NCBI GenBank assembly: GCA_965208815.1
Contig: OZ242357.1
Location: 3,286,001 to 3,350,000, forward strand
Reading direction: 5' to 3'
DNA: 64,000 nt
Origin: Bin55 sp009840545
Lineage (GTDB): Bacteria > Pseudomonadota > Gammaproteobacteria > Pseudomonadales > Azotimanducaceae
A program made the position numbers and the translations under genes. The notes below the pieces were generated by a model that saw nothing but the letters and a program-made list of their open reading frames with translations, ran no database searches and was not told the origin of the DNA. Positions 8,585-17,946 of the stretch are shown here, one piece after another; the stretch's first letter is position 1; every line of letters begins with the position of its first letter.

Positions 8585-9465
8585 GGCGTACAGCTACTAC
8601 GCATCCAGGTAACTCAGCAACGTCTGAGCAAGCGGGACCAAGGCAAGAATGGCAAGAGGCCGATTCTGTTGGCGGCAAGGCCTTGGAATATGTGGACAGC
8701 CTTACGGTGTGCGAGTCATTTGTCAGCTCCAGCCAACATCCTATATGGTGACGCTTGCTGTCATAGACATAACAGGAAGATTATTTTTCGCTTTATCTCC
8801 TCTCGGACACTTCGGCACTCTATTTCTCTCGGGGCTCTCGCATGCGATAACTCAATCTGCGGCATGGTCGCAACAATGTAACATCTCATTAGCGTGAGAG
8901 AAAAGTCGCAATGCGTTCAGATCCTTCATGGCTGGGACATTGCAGGAGGGGTTCATTTGGTCGAATCTCTTGTAAACTGATTTCTTGGATGAAATCTACT
9001 TGTTAGAGTGTCTGCCATGGAATCGATATCCCTTCGATTTTTGTCTCGGCAATCGATCACGACGAAGTTGGAATCCAAGACTTAAAGAACTTGATGTCGT
9101 TTCTTGTGAAACTCGGTGTCTTCTGACACTGACGTGCCAGAGATTGGTGATCCTGCCCGTTGTCCTGTTCCTGTCTGCTACAGAACTTAGATGGATATTC
9201 AATAGCCTAGCGAACCGATCCAACATCTGTGAGAAAGAACCTGCATCAATCCGAACAGTGGCAAATTCATCATGGGTGTGTCACTACTCGAAACTAATCT
9301 GGAGATTTATGGAAGTTCTACGAGCGTTTTCCCCAAAATCTACGTCTTGGTCTCATGGAGTTGCAGGATACTGCCGGTCCTCGGCATCTGACATCCAGCT
9401 CTTGCTTGTACTGAGAGTTCAATGACGCTCGAGTTTTCTACCTGTTAGCATGGGCTTTATCAAGC
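8585..9465. other. Nothing recognisable
   Basis: About 880 bp without a convincing gene. The open frames present lack plausible protein composition, signal peptides or family motifs. The region is probably decayed mobile-element or gene sequence next to the IS3 remnant. Confidence 0.4.
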
Positions 9466-12400
9466 TCATGGGTGTTCGCCATAGAAAATCACTAATTGCC
9501 AAGAGTCTACAACCCCTGTTTCACCGGTTGCCGCGTCGATCACTGTCAGCTCCCATTCGCCGTTCGGTGACTCGCCGTAAAAGGCGTTGCTTAGCAGTTC
9601 CCAGTCTACGGATTCACTAGGGTGATCGATTAGTACGCCGTTGAAGATAGGGTTTATCACACTCGGTGTCCCAGCGGGCGAGACAAGAGTCAAGCCTAAG
9701 TCGTGAGGTCTTGAATGTGTGATTAGGAATCGTAGTTGTACTGCTTCGATGTTTGCGGTCGTCGGTAGTCCAGAAATGGATTGGCGAAGAGAGACGCCTT
9801 CTCCGTTGTAGTCGGGAATGTTTGCGGAAAGAGTCTGGCTGAAAGGTTCGGATTGGACGAACTTGCCTAGATTGTTGGGCGTGATAGATTGCGCCATCGC
9901 AACGGCCCTGTCAAGATCGATTGCGCCGAAGCCAAAGTGGTTATGGAAGGTGTAGCCTGCTGCGTTGTTGATCCAGCTATGCTGCAGTACGGCTGGCTTG
10001 CCGCCGAACGCCACGCGCGTCGAGCGAATGTCTGAATCGAGTTGACGGGCTGTCTTCGCCAAAATGTGTTTCAGATCCCTCCAAGTGAGTTCTGGATTTG
10101 CCGAGAGAATGACCGCTGCCGCACCAACAGTATGGGGTGCCGCTGACGACGTGCCGCCAAAAGCATACGTGTAGTCGCCTTCAGGATTCTTCGCAGAAGT
10201 GCCTAACAATTCGATCTCTTCTTGGGTGGCGTAGCCACGGTCGAGCCCCATCTGATCAGTGCTGATGATAGCTGGTTTATCGACGCCATCCTCACCCCCT
10301 GGAGCGACTACCCACAGATTAGAGCCAACCGACGAATATGACGACCTTTTGCCGTCCGCATTGAAAGCTCCTACGGCAATGACAAAAGGCCATGCGGATT
10401 CGGCATCTAGATTAGCGTTTACGCAGCCAAGTTCCGCGTTCAGGAACAACGCTCGCTGTCTCTCGTCTTGCAATTCAGGCATCACGTAACATTCCTCGAA
10501 GGAGTTTCCCGCCGCCAACACGTAGACAGCGCCGAGCGGATCTTGCGATTCGTCGCTTATTCTCAGTTCTTCGACTCCTGCCTTGAACGTGTTGCGTTTG
10601 TCGGTGCTAAGTTTCATCGCACCAAAGGAGCTTCCGTAGCTCATATTGAAGATGTCTACATCGTTGGATCGTGGGTTTGCCGAACTCATTCCAAGTGAGT
10701 CTAGTTCGCTGGCGGATATGTCGTACTCCCCGCCGCGATCCTGATAGGATTCCAACGCGAGCAGGTTGAAAGCCCGTAGATCGACATCTGGCGCAATTCC
10801 GCGTCCACCGATTCCATTGTTCGCCTCCATGGCCACAATACCTGCAACGCTGGTGCCGTGGTCGCCCTCCAATAGGCTGGGAAGAAAGGGGTCATCCTGA
10901 GCAGCGCCGTGCCAAAACTCGGCGATGAAGTTGTAGGACATTCCCTCTTCCACATTGGGTTCTAGATCGGGATGGCAGATCTCCAGTCCGCTGTCGACGA
11001 TGGCAACGGTGATACCGCTTCCCGTGGGCCCGTTGGCTAGCGTATTCGACATTCGCAAGTCCTCCCCTGCAAGGCCGCCGTTCACAACATGCTCCGACTG
11101 GCCTGTGTTATTCAAAGCCCACTGGTCTGCCTGCAGTGGATCTTCGACACCGTTAGAGGAACTTCTACTAAAGCCTTCGCAGTTGGTGCGAACTAGACTG
11201 TTGGACCCAACGTGAAAATCCGCAAAAGCACGATCTTCGCCCGTCCATTCAGGTTCCTCGGTTACAGGACTGACCACAAAAGCAAGGTGATAGTTCTGGG
11301 ATGCTGAAAGATCGCTCAGAGATAGCGAAAATTCGCCTTCCCATAGGTCCTCTCCGTTGGGGCCGAGGGCATCGATATCCACCTGATTGGGTGTTGCAAG
11401 CACTGCGTTTCCGTTTTCGTCAGGTGATGTTCTGGCTTCGACAAATCAAGTAGTTGCTGAAGACGCAACTGTTCCCAAGTTTGTGAGGCTAGCCTTGATT
11501 TCAACGGAATCCGATGTGGCACTGAGGCTGAGATTGCCGAATATGAGGGCGATATTCTCTTCGGCGAAATCAACCAGCATCAGGCGACCAGTGTCTTTTA
11601 TCAAGACATCCACGCTGGTTGTGTCAGTAGCGTTCGTATCGTTGCCTGCTACGGAAGATATGGCAATGGTTGCGGTCTCGTCTCCCTCCTGTTCCAAGTC
11701 TCTGATCGGTCGTACCGTAACGGTAGCACTTTCCTCGCTCTCTTCGATCACGAGTTCCACTGTTTCGGTGGCCGATACTTTCAAGGCGGCACCATCTGGA
11801 CCGTCCCCAACTAAATCAAAATCGCTTCCCAAGGTCGCAGTGCCAGAACTATCCAACTCCACAGTTGTATTTTCTTCAGCAGCGGAATTCAATGTCACAG
11901 TGAGGGTGACTCCACCTGAATCCTCCCATTCGTTCAACGAATCGGCACTTTTAGCGATGGTTGCGCTTGTCGTCTCGGATTCGGTCGGTGAATTCGAGAA
12001 TGCTGGTGTACCAGCGACGTGATCTGCATTGTCCGTGCTGACTGACACATGCGGAGTTTCGACAGAAACAAACACGCCAGTGCTAGAGCTAAGCACATAC
12101 TTGGATCGTTTAACTACGGGATGGTGAAATATTGTGCGCGGCACACGCTTTGGACCTTTCACAATTAGCCAGGCGTTGATAACTTCGGGTCGTTCCTTGA
12201 TTCTCTTTGCGATGGTGACAGGATCCGCATCATTCGGCAAATGCACAAGCGCGAATCCTAGTTGTGGATATGCCTTTCCTCCAGTCCCTTCTGCTGCTTC
12301 GATAACACGATCAAGGGCATCTGGATCACGCAGTTTTACTCGAACACTCTGCACCAAACTCTCAAAGCGGCCAGTAGTGGGATTGAATGCCAAATTCTGA

Positions 12401-12678
12401 CTCTGGGATTGTAAAACGCGATAAGAGTGGAGCTTTTTGCCGCGCTTTGCAAAGTAGATTCGATGTTCATCTTTCTCCATAACGCTGATTCGCCAGCCGA
12501 ATGCGCTGGCTTCACCCATTCTTGAGTGCTTGGGCAAAACGAGCAACGGATGATCGATAGTTTCGGCAATCGTGATTTGGAATGAATCCCTGTCTTCTTT
12601 TCCGAATGCAAGCAAACTCGTCAAACACACGACGGAAATCAAAGCAACAATTGCTGATCCTTTAAATGAAGTACTCAC
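9466..12678 (-). pseudogene. Secreted subtilisin/kexin-like serine protease split by one in-frame TGA
   Basis: The coding frame is 1071 codons, interrupted only by TGA at codon 411 (11448-11446). In order it has: a signal peptide (about 1-25), an inhibitor-like prodomain (about 110-195), a Calx-beta-like domain (about 225-350), a CARDB-like domain (about 365-455) that contains the TGA, an S8 peptidase and a C-terminal P (proprotein convertase) domain. Catalytic residues are Asp562 (IVDSG), His607 (GDHGTS) and Ser844 (GGTSSAAP). Such proteins are exported and self-activated. All catalytic residues lie after the stop, so normal translation would yield an inactive 410-aa fragment unless the stop is read through or the 645-aa half is translated separately (it lacks a signal peptide). 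The start is GTG. Confidence 0.75.
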
Positions 12679-13021
12679 CTTTAGCGTCCAACTGAATCGA
12701 CCACCGCCCCGAGCCTTTAATAGTAAGACAAACAGAGAATCAAATTGTTTCTAAGAAGGTCTTTGCTGAAATTCAGGGCAATCCCAACCCTGAAGTAATC
12801 AGATGTATAGCATTTTGAGTTGACAGAAGTGTATTACTTTTTCTTGTCATTGAACCCTTCATCTAGAGAAGTCCGCCGCATCCGTTAGAACGGGCTCCAT
12901 TGCCACGAGCACTTGTCGCCAGACATTCACACACTTGTTCAGCCAGGTCTTCATCAACAACGAGAAGTACAATTTCGCCCGAGTTACGATGTGTTTATGA
13001 TTGCAAATGCGTAGGTGACAC
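12679..13021. other. Intergenic, nothing recognisable
   Basis: About 340 bp between the divergent protease gene and the methyltransferase relic. It presumably holds promoters for both, but I cannot identify clear -35/-10 pairs. No RNA-like structure or repeat stands out. Confidence 0.4.
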
Positions 13022-14012
13022 TTGAAACGAAACGAATTGCAGAGTGCCCACACCAGTGTTACCCGTCTCAAAGATGTAGGGAAATTTCCAAGAGACAATG
13101 CTTTTCGGATTGCCGAACAGCCTCGCTTGGTTAGCAGGTTCTACGATGCGGTCACCAGATTTTACGAGTTTGCTTGGAGCACGACGTTTCACTTCTCCCC
13201 GCGCAAGCCCGGGCAGAGCTTGCATGAGTCGCAGCAACGACATGATGAGGCCATTGGAGCAACCCTTCGACTTAAGCCCGGGATGCACATTGTGGACATC
13301 GGCTGTGGCATTGGTGGGCCTCTTGTCTATATCGCGCGGGCCAGCGGAGCGAGAATTACAGGTATCAACTTCAACTCGTCAGATCCGTCGCGGCGAGGTT
13401 TTGGTGCAACGTGCGGGATTGGACGGTTCATGCGCTTTTCTATATGCCGACTATATGGATGTCCCGATGGAGGATAGAAGCTTTGATGCGGCGTATTCGT
13501 TCGAAGCCCTTTGCCACGCACCCAATCGGACGCTCGCGTTTCGCGAATTGTTTAGACTACTGAAACCCAACGCCGAAGCCGCGATCGTAGACTGGTGTCT
13601 AACCGATACGTTCGACAGCGCTAATGCGCGACACAACGCAATTCGGGCCGAGATCGAACGAACCAACGCGACACCAGAATTACCGACGATGAACCAGTAC
13701 GTCGACGCCGTGCTGAGTGCAGGATTTGAGGTAATCGAAGCGGTTGACCAGCAAGAATCGAACGGCCACCCTACAACTCCCTGGTATATGGCTCTACAGA
13801 AGCAAGATGTATCACTGTCTTCGTTCGCTCGTACTCCCACAGGGCGAATTATGGTAGAGGGCGTTCTCCGAGTGCTTGAACAGTGCGGTATGGCAACGGG
13901 GATGAGCGGAACCGCTCGGATTCTCAATGCCGCTGCTGATGCGCTCGTCGAAGCTGGGGAAATGGGTATCTTCACCCCCAGTTTCCTAGTCCATGCACGC
14001 AAGCCGGTGTAG
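13022..14012 (+). pseudogene. Sterol 24-C-methyltransferase-like (ERG6/SMT) gene, frameshifted
   Basis: The two halves in adjacent frames join near 13376-13379. They carry the sterol methyltransferase hallmarks: YEFAWSTTFHFSPRK (sterol-binding region I), IVDIGCGIGGPLVYIAR (SAM-binding motif I), ADYMDVPMEDRSFDAAYS, EALCHAPN (region III), FRLLKPNAEAAIVDW, and a C-terminal Sterol_MT_C-like end (AADALVEAGEMGIFTPSFL). The enzyme family transfers a methyl group from SAM to C-24 of the sterol side chain. The length (about 330 codons) fits the family. The shift needs one extra base or two missing bases. No other sterol gene is visible here. The first codon is uncertain (TTG at 13022 is only the first candidate). 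Confidence 0.8.
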
Positions 14013-14458
14013 TTGGCATCATTAGCCTCACCCGACCGATGCGGCGCGGATGACACCCTAGTAGCATCTGCATCCCGAGGGTAGTACAGTTTAGGGTACT
14101 CGGCTTCCATACACCACGGCGACAATCTCTACATGGAATACTTGGGACTTCAGCTCGTACTTTGGCAGACTTTCGCGACGGCGGACATGTTTTCAAGCAA
14201 TCTGTCCACACGCGGGCGGAATCCTTCGAACGGGCGCGGTGAAGGACGTGGCCGTCGCTGCTTGTGACGACCACATCCATCTGACTTGGCTGACTATTGA
14301 TAGCTACCGGATAATCGACCTTGCTGAAATTGTTGCTTCAAGTAGGTGCTAGGGCAGGTATTTGAATACCGTCCATGCTTCAAACGTTGGTGTCTCGAAT
14401 CGGTATCGCTTGACGTCTACAATTTTGCTGATTGTTCAATATGGCTTAGAGAATTTGT
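14013..14458. other. Intergenic, nothing recognisable
   Basis: About 445 bp between the methyltransferase relic and the next secreted protein. A minus-strand open frame (13972-14280) overlaps the methyltransferase end but has no recognisable motif. I see no repeat or RNA structure. Confidence 0.35.
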
Positions 14459-15184
14459 ATGAGAATCCACATTTTTAAGCTGGTGGCTCCTCTAGCCCTC
14501 ATATTTCTCGTGGGAGGGTTGAGTGCTGCAACAACGGAGGATCAAAGCATTGCCGAGCCGGAAGGCCACTTGTACTCGAGCAAAACACTGGAGATCCTGA
14601 AGGACAGGCTGCCAGACCTGCATTCAAAGCTTCTTGCACCAGAATGGAGTATCACGGACGGCTATGACCGCATTCAGATCGTAGCCGCTTCTACGCTAAC
14701 CGCGTTAGGGGCAGACAGGGAGGAAATCATAGCCCTGAATGGTCGTCTGGATCAATTCGAACTGCAGCTGCAGGGCGCTGCCCGGGACGAGGTCTCGCCC
14801 ATCATGAGAGCTGTCGCCCACGGTCTGGTCGGTAACTTTGTTGCTATAGAAATGGAACGACAGGTGACTGTGCAGCTTGTGGAGATTTATTCTTCGCTCT
14901 TTGAGGAATCGCATCCCTCGGCAATACAGGCGTTTCGTGAGTGCCTGAATAGCTCGCTCGACAGAATCGGAACAAAGTCGACGTTGTACTACGGCTACTT
15001 TGTCAAAGCATTGAATGTACCAGCCATTGAAGACCGACGCGATCCCGTCGATCGAAGCGTATCCTTTAATGAGGAGATGGTTCGGAATCTGTCTGGCCTA
15101 GTGAACGAGTCCGGCAGCAATATGCGGATGTTCCATGATGAGCTCGACATTTCCGGTCCGGGTGAGGTGGAAAATGAAGAGTAA
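14459..15184 (+). CDS. Secreted hypothetical protein, 241 aa
   Basis: A signal peptide is clear (MRIHIFKLVAPLALIFLVGG, cleavage likely after LSA at residue 23). The mature part is largely alpha-helical, acidic at the C-terminus, with a single Cys and no recognised motif, so it is presumably periplasmic. The ATG at 14459 is the first in the frame. A tiny membrane-type ORF overlaps its last codons (15174-15299), possibly coupled. The gene looks intact. I do not recognise the family. Confidence 0.55.
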   Translation: MRIHIFKLVAPLALIFLVGGLSAATTEDQSIAEPEGHLYSSKTLEILKDRLPDLHSKLLAPEWSITDGYDRIQIVAASTLTALGADREEIIALNGRLDQFELQLQGAARDEVSPIMRAVAHGLVGNFVAIEMERQVTVQLVEIYSSLFEESHPSAIQAFRECLNSSLDRIGTKSTLYYGYFVKALNVPAIEDRRDPVDRSVSFNEEMVRNLSGLVNESGSNMRMFHDELDISGPGEVENEE

Positions 15185-15299
15185 GTATTGGAGAAAGGCT
15201 TTTGTGGCAATCGCCGTAATCGTCTCGTGCATCGCCGCATCCAACTTAATTTCAGGATCGGAACCTAAATCCCCTTGTGTCGTTGCATACGACACTTGA
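15174..15299 (+). CDS. Possible 41-aa membrane peptide or lipoprotein-like ORF
   Basis: The ORF starts MKSKYWRKAFVAIAVIVSC, a positively charged N-terminus followed by a hydrophobic helix and a Cys, then a short tail ending VVAYDT. It overlaps the last 11 nt of the preceding gene, which is the arrangement expected for translational coupling. The composition resembles a signal/anchor sequence rather than random DNA. It could also be the start of a longer gene that has decayed, because nothing follows it. Confidence 0.35.
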   Translation: MKSKYWRKAFVAIAVIVSCIAASNLISGSEPKSPCVVAYDT

Positions 15300-15606
15300 A
15301 TCTCGAATGCACACGGAGCAAATTCAAGCCGCTTGGATTTGTCGACCACTACATGGGAGACTGCCAAGGAGAATTGCTTTTCGTTTCACAACAGTTTAGC
15401 GGTCTAGGAATCTCGGTGCAACCGCAATCCGAGCTGGAACAGTCTTGAATCTACGGAATTCGCCCAGTGTGCCCGAAATAAATGTTGAGAATGCTTCTTT
15501 TGAGACTTCGAATGAAATAATCATCGGTATTTAGTCAACTAAGACCTTGTAGCCCGCAAAGAAAGTTGTCCCCCCGCAGATTGAGGAGAACATTCCGTTT
15601 CAAAGC
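15300..15606. other. Intergenic, nothing recognisable
   Basis: About 300 bp with stops in all frames and no motif recognised. It precedes the decayed ATPase gene. Confidence 0.35.
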
Positions 15607-16803
15607 ATGAATCCTTAAACACCAGGTTACGGCAAAGCACCTCCGGTGTTTGCCGGTCGAGAGCAAGAACTCCAAAAAATCAATGAACTGACAAACTATC
15701 TCGCCGAGAAAGAACCTCCGGCCCGAGACATCATTCTTTACGGTCCCCGAGGCAACGGCAAGACCACGCTTCTCAATCAGGTCGCTACCAGATGGAAGAA
15801 AAATCCAAGCGTTTCGGCAATGCGAGTTCTCGCTGGAAACCTCGAAGATGATAAGGATGTCTACACGAAGCTGATGGGTGAGGCTGTACCGTACGAAAAA
15901 ACAGTAACCACAACTTGGATCGAATGGTATTTGGGTTTCCGAAACGAAAATCGGAGGATCCTTTTCAAAATCTCAAGTGTATCAACCGTCGGCCTTGGAA
16001 CGTGAAGAAGAGTGCATTCGTACAATGTTGAAGTCACCCGTCGTACTCACGGTGGACGAGCCGCATCTAATGCAGAATAAGCCATTCCGCGCCATTTTCT
16101 CCCTTGCTGATGCCGCAAAGGACGGTAGAACCAACTTTGCATTTATATTGGCTGCCCCCCCCCTCGGGGACTACCGGAGCACCTGCGAACGTTGCATACT
16201 TCCTATCTCAACCGAGCCACTTGTCTACGTATCGATCGATTGGACCCTCAGTCAGCTAGAACTGCCTTGCTGAAACCGATGGAGGATTGTGGAACTGAGA
16301 TTTTGTTAAGCGAGTCGGCTGAAGTGCACCTTATTGAAGAGACCCAGTGATATTCCCACTTTATTCAGTGTGTAGGACATGCGACATGGGACCAAGTCGA
16401 AGCCTCCGGCAGTTATCTTTTGGATCCAGAGATTGTTTCTGTCGCATCGGGGGAGTGGCAGAAAGACATTCACATGATGTATTCGGACCGTCTTGAAGAA
16501 CATAGGGACCAGAAGCTCACCTCTTGTGCCGTTGCAATAGCGAAAGAGTTTTCGAGAGCACAAGGGAGTATGGATGTCGACGAGATCAAACAGACGATCC
16601 GCTTTGTCGTTCCCTCGCATGACCCGTCTGGCGTCCTGAAGAGCTTTCAAGACCTGGGCTACATTTGACAGTCGGACGAGGGCCCGTCTCTGTACGAACC
16701 AGGCTTTCAATCACTAATGGACCACCTACATCGGGACGATCAAATAAGGAACCAAAGACGGCGAGAGCGTAGTCGGGAGGACGACTTCGATCTAGAACTG
16801 TGA
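15607..16803 (+). pseudogene. AAA ATPase, decayed paralogue of the 57.2-kb gene
   Basis: Translation aligns over its full length with the intact ATPase at 57245-58435. It begins ATG AAT CCT TAA where the intact gene reads MNPY, so codon 4 (Tyr) has become a stop. After that PPVFAGREQEL, the Walker A motif GPRGNGKT and a degraded Walker B (LTVDEPH for LLVDEAH) can be read, with frameshifts near 15975 and 16270 and further stops (for example after LGYI). The end SLMDHLHRDDQIRNQ...DDFDLEL mirrors the intact C-terminus. It is clearly inactive, and its gene neighbours differ from those of the intact copy. Confidence 0.85.
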
Positions 16804-17121
16804 TTGTGATTTACAGTAGCTCTCAATTCGCCTTCACACCTTTGGTGCGGGAAACTTACCCAATTTAGCAAGTTCCAGCCGATGGAAATGTTGAGCTCTC
16901 GCTCATAGGCGTAAAAGCAAAAATGGTTCCAATTTGTCATTTGAGTTTCTGTCAGATGCACTCCAGAGACTCGAGCTGCTTTTGAAGACCAGAAGTACGA
17001 ATGGACAATCGTAAGTAGTCCCAATTAATTCTGAAGACAAAAGGCCAAGCCATTTATTCACTGTATGGATGAAGTTGCGACAATTTATTGAACAATGCAC
17101 AATGATCCAAGGAGGATCTAC
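16804..17121. other. Intergenic, nothing recognisable
   Basis: About 320 bp after the ATPase pseudogene. No gene, RNA or repeat is seen except a GGAGG ribosome site at 17111-17115 that belongs to the IS3 orfA stub that follows. Confidence 0.4.
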
Positions 17122-17190
17122 ATGGGCAGAAAGCATTATCCACAAGAGTACCGCGAGCGGCTGATTGACTTGGCGCGATCCGGCTGCAGC
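17122..17190 (+). pseudogene. IS3-family orfA 5' stub
   Basis: The first 23 codons read MGRKHYPQEYRERLIDLARS, the typical start of an IS3-family OrfA helix-turn-helix protein, with a good GGAGG ribosome site upstream. The sequence is then cut by an IS256-family fragment in the opposite orientation. An IS3-type OrfB C-terminus lies at 45137-45471, but there is no evidence that it comes from the same copy. Confidence 0.6.
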
Positions 17191-17379
17191 TCGCCGCTGT
17201 GAAACAGTCCCGCCAGATCCTCGTCCTCCAGCATCTTGTCCAGCATCTCCTCGGTTAAGCGTTCCCTCGCAGGTGTGTTCGTCATTGCTCGTCTCCTTTC
17301 CGTCCATGTTTCGGCGACATCCGCGCCGCCATGTTAGCCGAATTGTTAGTTCGACTCATACACGGAAAATCTGACACTC
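17189..17379 (-). mobile_element. IS256-family left-end fragment
   Basis: On the minus strand this contains the terminal repeat (GAGTGTCAG at 17379-17371, then CCGTGTATGAGTCGAAC), the upstream leader, and the first about 32 codons of the transposase (MTNTPARERLTEEMLDKMLE...). These match the complete IS256-family element at 41778-43221 with a few substitutions. The fragment is cut inside the codons for HSGEL. It sits between an IS3 stub and an IS110-family remnant. Confidence 0.75.
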
Positions 17380-17574
17380 TCTGCGTTCGCCCTGCTGTGC
17401 CGGAGGTTGCGCGACAGAGGCAATAAGTTTCCAGGAACCGCGCAATTCGTGGCTCGGAAGACGCTACCCGTGGCGACGGTGGCCTGGGCCAACCGCAACG
17501 CGCGCACGGCGTGGTCGATGATTCGACACGGCACGGAATACGGCGCAAGTCGCACCGGAAACTCTTCACGGTGA
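17380..17574 (+). pseudogene. IS110-family transposase, C-terminal remnant
   Basis: About 64 codons read RLRDRGNKFPGTAQFVARK and then ANRNARTAWSMIRHGTEY before the TGA at 17572-17574. This aligns with the end of the intact IS110-family transposase at 39549-40598. The upstream part was replaced by the IS256-family fragment. Downstream lies the conserved noncoding region (17603-17744), and a right-end motif GAAGGCATCTATAGAAG at 17821-17837 marks the end of the element. Confidence 0.75.
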
Positions 17575-17602
17575 TTCGCGGAGATTGATGGAAGTGAGGA
17601 TT

Positions 17603-17744
17603 GATTCGGGACCGGGAGAACCCGCTTTTGCCCCGGAGCCGCGAGCTCGAATTCTAGATTGGGACCCGGTCCTCGAATTCCATCATGGCCAGAGAGGCGA
17701 CCGCCTGCTCGCAAACAGGTCGAATAGAAGAACGCGAAATCCGA
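17603..17744 (+). ncRNA. Conserved noncoding 3' region of an IS110-family remnant (candidate bridge/seekRNA, copy 2)
   Basis: This is the same about 140-nt block as at 236-377 (minus strand) and 40636-40778, lying between the transposase stop and the right-end motif. Conserved parts can pair locally (for example GGGACCGGGAGAACCC). The short segments that differ between copies are candidates for target- and donor-recognition loops. It is only a candidate: no expression or structure data are available here. Confidence 0.45.
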
Positions 17745-17946
17745 CTTCATCACCATTGATGCGAACGCCCAAACGAACAGGAGCATTCAAATGACTTAAG
17801 CTATGGGAGTAAGTGAGTCTGAAGGCATCTATAGAAGCAATTCTCAGGAACTGCGGTTACTTCCGTATTACTATTCTGACTAATATTGTTTACCTTAATT
17901 CCAAGTCTACACACTAAATCTCCATTGCCAAATGAATCCTAGTCCA

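Noticed and set aside
8985..9425. A 146-aa gene on the plus strand
   Set aside because: The composition is erratic, with no motif and no ribosome site; the surrounding region looks decayed.
5965..11448. General reassignment of TGA to an amino acid
   Set aside because: Several coherent genes end naturally in TGA (for example 39549-40598 and 57245-58435), and the giant adhesins contain no in-frame TGA before their ends apart from the frameshift site.
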